A stretch of 64,000 nucleotides of DNA from Chenopodium formosanum. Its lineage: Eukaryota > Streptophyta > Magnoliopsida > Caryophyllales > Amaranthaceae. Of this stretch, positions 50,553 through 62,399 are shown piece after piece. The DNA lies in assembly GCA_024500155.1 (NCBI GenBank), contig CM044873.1:3601001-3665000 (forward strand), in the 5' to 3' direction. Position numbers and translations under genes: made by a program. The notes below the pieces were generated by a model. The model had not been told where the DNA came from and did no database searches. It was given only the letters and a program-made list of their open reading frames with translations. How positions within the stretch are numbered: position 1 is the first letter of the stretch; each line of letters starts with the position of its first letter.

Positions 50553-51468
50553 GAACATCAACAAATATAGATTGGCGTTACATTAACCACGAGATGCAAA
50601 GCAAATTGAGTATAGGCAAGAAATTTAGAAGGATTAAGTAATAAGTATCTCATCACTCATAGGGTTACTTTTTCAGAGGGAATAAAAGAGGCATTCAAGA
50701 CGGCAAGAGTAAAAATGCAAACAGTTCTTGGAATCACAATTTTGAGTCATATCAAAATATCAAATATATAAGAGAGCAACATAGAGAGTGAAAATTGCAC
50801 AAAATTGACGAACAAACGAGAAAGCAAGAACAAGAAAAGGTTAATATATCAGATTCAAAATACCGAGAACTTTTTTTTTTTTGGAAGACAAAATCAATGT
50901 TACAATCATAGTAGAATCTTTTTAAAATGTTTATAACAAGAATGAAACGGGATTTTAAAAACCTAAATGTATATATTACATTATTTTTCAAACCAAAAGT
51001 AAATTTAAGAGGAAACTATTGTTGTAGAAAAAGTACAATTTAAGAAAAAAAGGGTTCACTTAATATTTTTGCTTTTGAATTTTTTTGTATAGTGCAGTCA
51101 TAAAATAAGGGGATAAAAAGGAATAGCTTTATTATTAATTGAGCTGCCACATTTAACTTCAACTAATAACCTAATCAGAATTATCCTAGAGAGATCACAA
51201 TAAAATGACCAACTATAAGATGATCCCAACTTGTAAATTAAAAAAATTATATTTCAACTATTCTAGAATCAAAGCTAGAATTCAACTACTTATGAAATCT
51301 GAATAAGTAAATAAGATGTGGTGTGGTGGATATGTTTTGCACAAACAATAATTTACTACATAAACCCATTACTCAACAGAAAATCCATCAAAACTTTCAT
51401 CACTGGTTCACTATTTTAAGACCTGCAGCAGAGTACAAATTTGTGGTGAAAATTGGATTGAAATAAAC
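50553..51468. other. Helitron RPA intron filler
   Basis: AT-rich sequence within the large RPA intron. No further protein similarity was recognised on either strand. Confidence 0.4.
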
Positions 51469-53918
51469 CTTGGAGTTGAGATGCAGTCCTTGTTATCACA
51501 GACGATGCATGTGAATTGCCTTCCTTCAGGAACACTGCATCTTTTTCCACAACCAGAACAACCTATGTAAACAAATACATCATCCAAAGTAGCGTTTGGT
51601 ATGATAGCCTGGATCCAGTGACGTTCTTCCATCAGGGCATTTGAAGCCTGCATGATTCTATGAAAATAATATTAATACTGTATTATCATAATTCTTAACA
51701 TAGGTATTAATTATAATTGTTATACCTTCTTGTCATTCAGTTCTTCAATTGTTTTCATAGATTGTTCTTGTGTAGGATCTCGAATCTGTAAAACTCTTGC
51801 TTGCCTATCTTGTAGTAGCTGTTTGCGTGCAACCACCCTATATACATATATATAATAATTTTGTTTTTCTGAATGAGAATTTAATAAGCTAGAGTTATAA
51901 TTTGCTATCAATGAGTAGCTGTAATGAGCTTTATTACCATTCACGTAAGACATTTGCCCTATCTCCTTTTGGGTTATGAATAATCCTTGTGGACATGCTA
52001 GTTGATAAGGCAAATGTTGTACAATAGATGACATTTTAGCCTTTTCATTTGTGCAATATGTAAGATTTCTTATACATTAGTTATATTTTGTGATTTAACC
52101 TCTGCGAGGATTGTGTTTAAGTGCTGTAAAGCCAACTACGTCAAATCTTTCAGCCAGAAATTGAGAGCATCACTTGCTGTTCCTGAAAGGTCATTCCAGG
52201 CGGAGATGGTCAAGTTTGGTTATGGCTGCAGGAAATATAGAACCAGTTAGTTAAGTAGTTGTCCAGGTAATAGAATAATGTTCAGAATTAGGTAAGCTTT
52301 AATTTTTTTACGTTTGATCTGTGATGACGATCTCTCTGACATAGCTTTGGTTGTTATATTTGGAGTTGACTTGCCGTGCTTCTTCTTCTACAAATAGCAC
52401 CACTCCCAATACATCTGTATAATGTGAATAAATTTTGAGATCAATAAGTTATAAAGTAATTAGAAACAAGCTACGTGCATAAAAATATACATAGTAATAT
52501 ATTGTGTATACCATATTCACCATCCTCGTCAAATTCATAGAAAATTGTATCAATTGGCTGAAAATCTGTGTTATTAACAAATTTTTAATGACCGATACAT
52601 ACATATGAAGTTAGATATAAGTAATAGTGTAAGATAGGATATTACCATATCTTTCATCAGCAACTTGTACTCTTGGAATTGAAGCTATTGACTGATATTG
52701 TGGTACCACACAACCTGTATCAGGGCAAACTGGCTGCACTACTGTCCTGTGACTGAAATGTAGCTGGAATGGTAACTGATCATGGATAGTACGATATTGA
52801 TCATCAAGTGGCTTCACAGTTGCATTAGAAATTTCATACTCTCCATTGTATGCAATAGCTTCGTCATATGCTTTAATTTGATCTCCAAATAGAGTAACAC
52901 GCATTTTGTTATTCTGAAATAAATTTGAGTATAATTAGAAAAAATAATGACAAGAATCGATCATAAACCTATGAATGCACAGTTACTGATTGGTGAAGTA
53001 TTTACTAATGCCTGAAAATAATGCCACAAACGGGTTTGTCAAAATTACACCTACATTATTTCCATTAAAGGAAAGATTCCTAAGCTGTACGTTCTTTTCC
53101 CTTTTCTCAAGTCATACGGAGTTCACCATTTTATAATACTGTACAATTTTTTTTTTCTTTTTCTCTGTTTTTTGCGAGTTTATTTTTCTATAGAGAAGTT
53201 TGACCAATGTAGACAAAATAATACGATTAATTTGAAATCATACATGAAACTATATAATCTGATCTTTACATAGAGTAACTTAATTGTTTAATCCATATTA
53301 TGTATATGTAGGATTAAATATCACATTACAAAATAAGATTATTAAATATCAGATTACAAATTTTTAGCATGATATAGATAGATCTATACTGAGATAGTCT
53401 GAACAATGGTATTACTAATTAAATTTAAATAAACAACAATTTTAGTAGAGGATTCTCTCAATAGTAATTATCATTAAGGTATGATCTAAATAATTTTGAC
53501 AGGTAAATTTCATATACTAAGAATTGCATGTAAATTTTTCTATGAAATCATAGTTGTTTGTTTTTAGGCAGTTAAATATCAAGTCAAGCCATAAAATCCA
53601 TGCAAAAATCATTTCCTTTTTTTTTTTTGAAAACTAAAAGCGTATGTAAGTATGTAATAAATAAATGCAATTGGCTTGAAAAAAAAGGAAAAAAAAAACA
53701 TCTAAATAAATGCATCTAAAAAAGCCAACTTATAATATATTAATACAATCCAAAAAGACAAAAAATACCTTTTCATCAAGAAGATATAAGGTTTGAAAGA
53801 TTGTTGCTCTAGAATTGGAAGATATCTTTTGTCTTGCTTTTTCAACAACTTTCACTTTAACTGTGAAATTCATAGAGCTAGGATTAAGCTCATCAAGATA
53901 CATGCGTTCTGTTTTCAT

Positions 53919-56183
53919 TCTGAACAGGAAAACAAGAATTATGATTAGATAAAAATAACTTGTATTTGTATTCTAGAACAATATTAAAAGCTATTAAAAC
54001 AAAGAAGCTAAGTTTTATCTTTTCGTTGAAGTGTAGTGTGTTGATTAGGACGAAAATCAATTATTATCTAATCAATAATTATACTAAGCACGAATATTTA
54101 AAAAGTTCTGTTACATTATTATTTATATGAACCTATTTTAACCTATGTAAATATAAGATTATTTTTGTTCTTTTAATTGTTTTTTTATCTGTTATTTCAA
54201 GAACTAAATTTTAATTTTCTGAGATGCATATGTATTTTATAAAGAAAACAACTACTTAAATGTACATATCTGAAATAGATCAACAAGAACAAATAAAGAA
54301 TATTTAGATTTCTTACCTTGTGATTTTTTATCAAGACAATAAGTTTTTGCTTAGATTTGTTTGAGAAACTTTGAATGAGTACTTGTTGTTATAGTAGGGT
54401 TTTGTTGAGTAAAAGAGTGTAAGTAAGTGGTAAAGGATTTGATTTCCTTATATAGTGTACAAAATTATATAGGTCCATGAAAAAAAGGAAGTCTTAGCTT
54501 TATGAATAGTAGTAAATTATTTTAATAATTATTACATGGTAAAGATTGAATTGAGGATGAAATTATTAAATTAAATTATTATGTGGTAAAGATTGTTTTG
54601 AAAAGAACGTTCATGAAACTAATGAAATCATATCTTTTTTACATTTTATTTTATTTTAAGAATAGTAAAGATTGGAGAGTACTTGATTATGAATTGGTGT
54701 TGTATTGAAATTTGTTATAACATGTCAAAAAAACCAAAAACCAAAAAAAAAAAAAAAGGAAAAAAAAAACGAAATTGTGGTTACATTTTTTTTTTAAATA
54801 AAAGAATAATATAAAGATTGGATTAAGTATATTATCATTAACTTTTCTATATTTTTGAATAAATCGGTGGTTTGTTAAAAATAAATTTATCGTTGATGTA
54901 GTTGTTTTTTTAACTTGTTATTCTGATATTAAGTTTTCTGTTGAAAAGAGATAACAATGATATGGAATTTTAAAGTAATATGTTAACCAATAGTGTTTCC
55001 ATAACAGTACAAGAGGCCATACTTTTTGTGCTTTAAGTATGATATATGTCCACTAATGTTTGCTGTGTTTTTTTTTTTTGGAAGTACATTACCTACTCAA
55101 TTTCCTTAACTCTACACACTTCTACAATGAGATTACTTCTAAAGTGTCAGTTTGTATTTACGTATTTTGAGTAGAGGAAAATAGTCAAAAATAGATGTCT
55201 TGCTACAGAAGGAAAGAAAGATAAATATTTATCTTTTTCTTGTAAAAAAAAAAAAAAACAGTATTTTATATCTTTCCAACCTTTTTTTTTGTTGTTTTTA
55301 AAAATAAAGAAATAATTCTTTTATTCTGTACAATAATAACCGAAGAAGATTGATATTTTTTTTATATTCTAATTTTGTTGCAATGTTTTACTACGTAGAA
55401 TTCAGTGGTAGCAATTTTTTCTATTTACTTTTTTTTTTTTAAAAAAAAGGTATACAGTAATATTTTCGGTTGACTAAAAAAATAAGAGATAAATGACATA
55501 TTCCTTCTTTTTCTCCGAAAATATTGTAACATTTAAGTATATGCAAATTATATTTTTTTTTTGTTCACATGTAACAATAACAAAATTTTTGAAGGAAACA
55601 AATGAAAATATACATATTAATAAGAAATATCCATTGAACTAAATTGTTACTAACCTTATTGTACATGTCAATGTTAAATTTGCAAACCGTATATATAAAA
55701 AATGAAGCCCAAATTACTTATTGTTTACTATAGCATGAAACTAATATTTTATAATTGATATCAAACAATAATTTTAATTATACTTATTGTAAAAGTAACA
55801 AATGTAGATGGAGATAGTACCTATTAAAGTGAGACTTTATCCTTGTTGCTCTATTTTTTATCTACTTAATTGGAAAACCTGTAGAAAGAAATTTATAAAC
55901 CTTTTAATCAGTTCAACTTATATTATAAAGTTCATATGTTTAAATTTTAGACGTCAAATTTTAATGTGAAAAAGATAACTTAAAAAGACTTAAGAAGATA
56001 TACTTACAAAATTGGAGGCAATGATGTCTATATAAGATTATCAGCTTACTGTGATTATAAAAAATTATGTAATAATACGATATTTATTGCAAATTTTTTT
56101 CTTTAACGTTGATCACTTATATAACAAAGTTCAAAAGCTAATATTGTACCTATAACATAAAACAAAATGTTAAATGTTATGTG
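53919..56183. other. Helitron interior between the RPA-like and RepHel genes
   Basis: A 2.3-kb, very AT-rich stretch without recognisable coding sequence. It holds the RPA 5' leader exon (donor CACAAG/GTAAGA near 54318) and promoter, and the RepHel 3' flank. Confidence 0.5.
54445..54456 (-). promoter_or_regulatory. TATA box of the Helitron RPA-like gene
   Basis: The minus strand reads CACTATATAAGG here, about 100 bp before the leader donor at 54318. A transcription start about 30 bases downstream would leave a CT/CA-rich leader spliced at 54318 to the acceptor TTCAG before the ATG at 53918. Confidence 0.55.
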
Positions 56184-56810
56184 CTAAATTATTTCAGAGT
56201 ACTTTAGAATATCGTAAGATACTACATTTTTAACTGAATTCAGATGATACCATTCCGGTGGTTTCGTGGTATATACCACAACATTTTCAGCCCTTTTAGC
56301 TTGAGATAGTGCCACGTACAACTGACCATGTGAAAAGCATGGCCGGGGAAGATATATTGATACTCGATTCAATGTTTGCCCTTGTGACTTATTAATTGTC
56401 ATGGCAAAACATAGTTTAATTGGAAATTGCTTTCTTTCAAAAGCAAAAGGGTAGCTGCTATTTGCCGGAGGTCGCAAATTTGCTCGATGCACAAAAACAG
56501 GTGTACCCTTGTATTGTCCAACAGAAATCTCACAGACAATAACGTTGGGTAGAAAGGTCTTACAGATTAATCTTGTACCATTACAGAGTCCTTCAGAAGG
56601 CAGTATATTTCGTAGCAAAATTACTGGACAATTCTTCTTAAGGACGAGCTCATGGGGACTCATTCCTCCTGGACAAAGTTTATTTATAAACTCTGTCGTA
56701 TACAGTGGCGGATCCAGGATTTCCGACTTGGTGAGTCACTATCAATTATTGATTACTTGTGAAAGAAAAAATAATTTTTCCAAATCTTGTTCATAATTAA
56801 TTTCAATCCA

Positions 56811-56879
<69 letters not shown>
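56811..56879. repeat. (TA)n microsatellite inside the hAT element
   Basis: About 34 TA/AT dinucleotide units without interruption. Expected to vary in length between accessions and to be hard to assemble. Confidence 0.95.
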
Positions 56880-56882
<3 letters not shown>

Positions 56883-57167
56883 TATATTTCACCAAATTGA
56901 TTTCAATCTAAAATAGGACACAAAAATCCAAAATACAACCAAATACTCCGTACTACTTACAAATTCAATCTTACAAGTTGAAAATATTACAAATAATATG
57001 TTACAAACAAATACTACATAGTACTATAAAACTATTACACTAACTTTATGATTTTTTACTTAGATTTGTGGGAAAATATTAAAATTGGTTGCACAAATAT
57101 AGGATATAAAATTATAAATAGAAGCAAAAATTATTAATAATTATTAATTAAAAAAATGAGATAACTT

Positions 57168-57367
57168 AAGAGACCTGTTATTAAGTATAACCGGTCTCTT
57201 TAATGAAGAAAGAAAGCAGCGCCAAAATGTGGAATGCAATAGCAGCATCAAAGAGACCACTTACCTTAATAGTTGGTCTCTTTGATATTTTTATAAAAGG
57301 AAACCTGCGTCAGCTCTCTTAGCAGCATCAAAGAGACCGCCTCTCTACAATAGGCGGTCTCTTTGAT
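57168..57367. repeat. Three successive hairpins with GAGACC/GGTCTC stems
   Basis: Hairpin 1: AAGAGACC (57168-57175) pairs with GGTCTCTT (57193-57200). Hairpin 2: a 12-bp stem, ATCAAAGAGACC (57247-57258) with GGTCTCTTTGAT (57275-57286). Hairpin 3: a 16-bp perfect stem, ATCAAAGAGACCGCCT (57327-57342) with 57352-57367, and a 9-base loop. Hairpins 2 and 3 share the lead AGCAGCATC and the tail ATTTTTAT or ATTTTTATAA, forming an 80-bp tandem unit. Confidence 0.9.
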
Positions 57368-60300
57368 ATTTTTATTTTAAAAAAAAATCAATTTTTTTTT
57401 GGTGCTGCTGAGTCACGTGACTCAGTGTGCACCAACACAGATCCGCCACTGGTCGTATAGATGTTGCATGTATCATTGAGCATTACATCAAAACTTTTGT
57501 AAGTTACTGATTCTCCCGGAAATTGGTCTAGTAAGACTGTATTCACCAAATCAACATCGTCATTCATAGGTGTTAAGATTGCCCTATCTGCAAAGATTTC
57601 TAATATTATTGTTCCCTTCTTAACTTCTGGAAATGTTGCATTTATAATCTTGGAAACGAGATCTTCTTCCATATCCAAGTGTTGAACCATTCCATCGGGA
57701 AGTCTGACATAATCGCTCTCAGTTTTTTGTAATTCACCATTTCCAAGAGACAACAAGAATGAACTAAATGCTGGATCTTCACGAGCTCTCTGATTTTCTG
57801 TTAGTTTAAATCTTGTCAGAGCCGTCCAGATGTATGAAGTCACTATGCTTGCTTCAACAGCTTGCCTCTGTGATTTGTGAGGTACAACTGGTAGAACTTG
57901 TCTAAAATCTCCGCCAAGAATAACAAGCTTGCCACCAAAAATCGTTGTATTTTCACATAAATCTTGGAGTAGCAAATCAAGAGCATGTAAATTTGCCTTG
58001 TTGGCCATAGAAGCTTCATCCCAGATAATCAGAGTTGTCTCTCTTATCAAATATGCCAAACTGCCTTGTTTAGGCACATCACATGTCAAAGAGTTCTCAT
58101 GGTCAACCGGTATTTTGAATCTTGAATGAGCTGTTCTCCCTGAAGGAAGATTTGATGCTGCTATTCCAGATGTTGCAGTTGGAAGTACAATTTTATTCAT
58201 CATTCGAACTTCTGCATATAGGCAATTGTATAAAAAGGTCTTCCCAGTTCCACCTGGTCCATCAATAAAAAAAGCACCTCCTTTCCCTTCATGTATGTGT
58301 TTCATTATACACTGGAACGCTTCGAACTGAGCTGTGTTCAAACGTTCTTTTGAATTTATGAATTCTTCAGGAATGGTTGTATCTAGAGCATCTGCTATAT
58401 CTCTTGTTTTTCTGAATTCATCAGCAACGGTATAGCTTAGATGATCTAGGCCAAAACTTTTGAGTGATTTACCCATTGATTCGAGATGTTGTTCTAGCAC
58501 ACTAACAGTTAGCTGCTTGATTTTATCAATGTCACCCTTAAATTTGTGACTGAAATCTTCTGACAGTGCTGTGTAATACTTATTCCATAAAGCAGATGGG
58601 TCACTTGGTTGACAGAAGATCAGAACTGTTGCAAAAAGTCTGCGGAAAGCATTTGGTAATTGCACTTCAGATGCTTCGGCTAAGCATATAGATGCAGCAT
58701 CATCATCCTCTAAAAGACCAAGTCGTTGAGCAGTTTCTTGGAATGTGGCACAGGCATAATTTCCAACTGTGCGTAGGTCTAAAAAAGACCCTGCATTTCT
58801 AACATTGAGCAGCAAAAGTCGAAGGAAAAAACGTTCACCTTCAGCAGGTAGGACAAACGCCATTCGCCCAACAACAGTGAGTTTTTTTTCCTCCGAATCC
58901 ATGTTTTTGTACGTGCATCCCATCTATAGTGCTCTGGGAATTCACCGTATAAACGGCCAATGCCACCCCTTTTTTTTGCATTCATTGCAAAATACTCTGT
59001 TAACGGAGTTTGTGAACGTTTACGATCTCTCACGACTGAATTAAGATTTTCATGCGGTCTTATAGCAATGGACTGCATATTTGGTAAGTGTACAGGCAGT
59101 GGCATGACAGGAGGATAGATTTCATATAAATCAAACCCAAAAATCCGCCATGCTGCTTCACATGGGGATACCCACCTGCAAAATTTTAATATTTCAATTT
59201 CATTGATATTTTTGAAATTATGAAGATAGAACAAAATTATGTAAATTGAATAGCTAGTACCAACCTGCCAGATTGAAATTGTTCAATTTCATCGACTTTG
59301 TTATCAGTCGTGGCAGATATCTTGTATGAGATTCGATCATGCCCTTTATAAACGTACTTGTACAGATATTTCACTGCTTTGATAGTCGAGCATACCTCAA
59401 CATTTATGTGACAGTCAAACATGAGTAGTACATACGGATTGTAAGGTACCACCCATCTATTGTCTAACTCAGCAGTTCTAATTTTCACCTGTTTGTCTTC
59501 TCCTATATATAGGATATCCATCTTTGTTGTTTGATGTCTCTGCCACATATTCTTTTGGGTACCCATTTTTACATGCTAGTTTGTTCCCCTTCATTTGCAT
59601 GCATGGGCATTTTGGATTTAGCTTGCCACACGGTCCATGCATCATATGAGTCAAGACAAGTTTACGAAGCAAAGGATTGTCAAATGAGGGTATTTCAGCT
59701 GAAACAAATTTATCATAGTCTGCCGGACCTCTTATCTTGAAATTACATTTCAGTATAATCAAGAAATGTGCATGTGGAAAACCTCTTTTTTGGAATTCAA
59801 CAACATAAATCATTGCTGCCACCTCACCAACACTTTTTTCTTCATAATTTGCTTCTTAAGCGCTAATAGTTTAGCACGGAATATCCGAGCTACTATATCT
59901 GGTCTATCTTGCGCTTTTTCTCCAAGTTGTAGTTCAGCCTTTATTTCTGGCCAATTTGCATTGCATGTCATGATAATGAAAAGATCAGGCTTCCCATATC
60001 TCTGAACTAATGCCATAGCATTCAAATATCGGCGTCTAAGATCTCTAGGACAACCGGTGAACGATGGAGGTAAAATAACAAGATGTCCAATCTTTGAAGC
60101 ATTTGTTTCTCCACTTGTTACACTATCAAGAATACCTTGATAAAGATCAGCTCTTATTGTATCTTGATTGTTTCTGAGGAAATCAAGCCTTGTGTTTTCT
60201 ATCTTGACATACATGTCCACAATAAATTGCTGGAAGCATCTACCTGCTCTTAGAAGCATATTGTGTGGTCGAATTTGCAATTTGTAGGCATAATATTCTC

Positions 60301-61690
60301 ATGGAGAGATATACCTATCAGCTCTTGTTCTGCGTCGAGTAGCACCTACATTTTTGAAAAAGAAATAGCAATTAATTAAGATGCACAACTCACTTTCTTT
60401 TTTTTTTTTAAACAAAAAAAAAGCGTTGAAAGTGTGTTTAGCATGAACTTACGTGATGCTTCTTCATCCAAAAAATCTTGTATGGTATGAACTGCACAAG
60501 AATTTATAGGATCTGTAACCTGATGTGTTTGACGGGTCCCAAGAACAACTTGCTTCTTAAGATTTTGTGTCCAACCACATTCACCATGGGGGAATAACAG
60601 TGGATATTGTAGTGGGTCATAGCACCCATAATAATGATATATACGATGAGGTTATGCGCACTTTCCATACACAACAATATGTGGAGTGGTGATCTGGTTA
60701 GAGGAGATATTATCTGGCCACACCACAACAACTTCATCTGACAACGGTGCATTATATACACGTTGATCTAGAACTATCGATTGATTTAAAACAATTTGTG
60801 TATTTTCATCTATCTTTAGTTCCCTCAACGATCTAAAAAATCTTGCATAAGGATTCTTCTCACTAACTTTCATTAGTATACGAACAATATCTTCTCGTAC
60901 TTGTGGAAAACATTTAACTCGATTTTGAACTTCGTGATGTCCGTCATAAAAATAAAGCTGTAGGAATTTAGGTTGATTATCATTAGGGAGTAGATCTGGA
61001 ACAGAGTGATATACTTGCCCGTGCATTTTGAACATATATATTCCTTTATATGTTGATGATTCAATCTTGCCGCCTATTGAACTATAAGCAAAGAGGTTGT
61101 TGTACATTCGGCTATATTTTTTGAAATGCCTAGCATCTTCTTCTTGTGATGTAAATAAGCGGCATAACTCATCAGGGAATTCATTTGTTGCAATCTTAAC
61201 CTCTCCATTGCAACAGCAAAAGTGTAAAGTTTCATACTTGAACTTTTTTGCATTACAATGCAAACAATAATGCATATTCCCGAGCTTGAGAGGACCTTCT
61301 GGTAAAGGTTCCCCAATGACAGCAGCTGGTAAAACTGTGGATTGTAAAGAGAAAACAAAGTATATTTAATAATAACATGTGCATATAATTAGCTTCATTA
61401 TTTAGTTAGAAATGCTTAATTTACTGATTTTTAAAATCATAACTTACGAGAATTATACCTACCTTCTCGACGGGTTTTTTTACGTCGTTCTTGATTGACC
61501 CTACACGAGAAATGATAATTAGTTCAAGTAAACTTGTTGTATTGTTAATGCGTTACAAATCTCATTAACCTAGTGAATACCTTGGCATATTCATGCTCGA
61601 GGAACCTTCAAAAAATCGTTTACGCTTTGTTGAACGTCGTTGACGTGTACGTGAAGAACCTTCGATTTCATCTGATATGGTATAACAATT

Positions 61691-62154
61691 AATATCAATA
61701 ACAATATATTGATCTCATAAGTAATTTTGATGTAGCTGTATAAGAGAAATGATAGCTAATGATGGTTAAAAGAAAGAAGGAAAAGAGGAAGACGTAATCA
61801 ACTTTAAATTTTAACAGCCTAAGTAGTATCAAGAATTCACTGTTATCATCCCATGTGTGAAGGATTATCTTTAATATCTTTTTCTCTCACGGGATTAAGG
61901 TGTTCAAGCAGAAGATCTTTTTCCCTTCCTTAATTTTCTTTGTGTGCTTGAGGTTAAAGGAGGCATGTGTGATCTTCAATAATGGATGTAATGTACGAGT
62001 TGAAAAAAAAAATTTAGACTTTGATGAACCAATTATAAGTTCATAATTTTATAAGTTGATGCTTGTATAATTAATTTTGTGATTTAAATTTTGATGTAAT
62101 GTTATCATTTACAATTAGTATCTAATCATGGAGATTCATAGTTCCTATCTGCTG
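61691..62154. other. Upstream side of RepHel
   Basis: AT-rich sequence that should contain the RepHel promoter and perhaps the Helitron 5' end. No convincing TC terminus was found. No protein similarity seen. Confidence 0.4.
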
Positions 62155-62280
62155 GTTGACGTATGGTGTTTTAAACAGGATGATAATACACTTTACTTAT
62201 ATTTGGATATTCTAGGATTAGGCAAAGAAAATGTGAAGGTCTATGTGGTAGGCAACTCTCATATGGTTAAGGAAGAGTGA
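62155..62280 (+). pseudogene. Fragment of an organellar small heat-shock protein (HSP20)
   Basis: The plus strand encodes DDNTLYLYLDILGLGKENVK, then VYVVGN and MVKEE before TGA (62278-62280). This matches the alpha-crystallin core of mitochondrial/chloroplast HSP20s, where one expects D-x-PGLGKE-VKV and a valine/isoleucine-KGE ending. A possible intron acceptor (AAACAG) or continued reading (WCFKQ) lies just upstream. Only about 40 residues remain and downstream similarity fades. It is probably a captured or decayed fragment beside the Helitron RepHel gene, in the opposite orientation. Confidence 0.6.
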
Positions 62281-62399
62281 ATCAGAAAAATGGATAGTGA
62301 GTTTGGGCATGCTGCTTAGATTGGACTTGGATTTTTTGTTAATGAGGTCAAATTAATGTCACTCAATGTAGATTTTATAATAATTAGCATTTTAAGAGC

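Larger units (their letters stand above)
48434..53918 (-). pseudogene. Helitron-encoded RPA70-like single-strand DNA-binding protein, damaged
   Basis: Exons inferred: 53918-53769, 52913-52646, 52565-52512, 52414-52312, 52225-52100, 52040-51938, 51837-51726, 51647-51469, 49669-49549, 49379-49007 and 48912-48434. OB-fold features follow the RPA1 order. Block A has FTVKVKVVEKARQK and LYLLDEK. Block B has VLGVVLFVEEEARQV, REIVITDQ and LTISAWNDL. Block C has a zinc ribbon (CSGCGKRC...CIVCDNKDC) and VTGSITLTSFNNDTEKLF. A charged, Ser/Thr-rich tail follows. Plant Helitrons commonly carry such genes, thought to bind single-stranded intermediates. In the fifth exon the conserved reading frame has an in-frame TAA before NLTISAWNDL and a shift before RFDVVGFTALKH, so the protein is probably broken. 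The 1.8-kb intron between the eighth and ninth exons contains a foreign protease fragment. Confidence 0.75.
56695..57459. mobile_element. Non-autonomous hAT element inserted in RepHel
   Basis: A 749-bp body (56703-57451) with terminal inverted repeats: CAGTGGCGGATCCAGG on the left, and CAGTGGCGGATCTG read inward from the right. A perfect 8-bp target duplication GTCGTATA lies at 56695-56702 and 57452-57459. The 8-bp duplication and CAG-type end place it in hAT. It has no transposase. It contains a long TA microsatellite and three GAGACC/GGTCTC hairpins. It interrupts the helicase between the codons for NIYTT and EFINKL; the coding frame on its two sides is the same, which shows that it landed after RepHel was formed. 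Confidence 0.93.
47397..61690 (-). mobile_element. Decayed Helitron carrying RepHel and RPA-like genes
   Basis: A rolling-circle transposon on the minus strand. Two genes typical of plant Helitrons lie in the same direction: RepHel (56184-61690) and an RPA70-like gene (48434-53918). The proposed 3' end is CTAG at 47400-47397 with host T next to it, as Helitrons insert between A and T. The 5' TC end was not recognised, so the right limit given is only the end of the RepHel coding region; the element may run past 64000 and include the plus-strand gene fragments at 62155-63291. Two stops, two frameshifts and an hAT insertion mean it cannot transpose on its own. Confidence 0.8.
56184..61690 (-). 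pseudogene. Helitron RepHel: HUH replication initiator + Pif1-type helicase, broken
   Basis: The coding pieces run from a basic N-terminus (61680-61581, 61500-61463), through 61325-60453 and 60345-59265, to 59175-56184. The Rep domain shows FIIMTCNANWPEI, the HUH motif in EFQKRGFPHAHFLI, and the tyrosine motif KYLYKYVYKGHDR. The helicase shows Walker A GPGGTGKT, TATSGIAASNLPSGRTAHSR, Walker B IIWDEAS, GGDFRQVLPVV, TENQR, and INKSQGQTL with YVALSQAKR. Damage: TAA at 60652-60654, TGA at 60299-60301 (CGA expected), a frameshift at about 59825-59835, a frameshift in an A8 run near 58882, and an hAT element splitting the helicase at 56703-57451. Rep catalytic residues and helicase motifs are otherwise intact, so decay is fairly recent. 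Confidence 0.9.
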
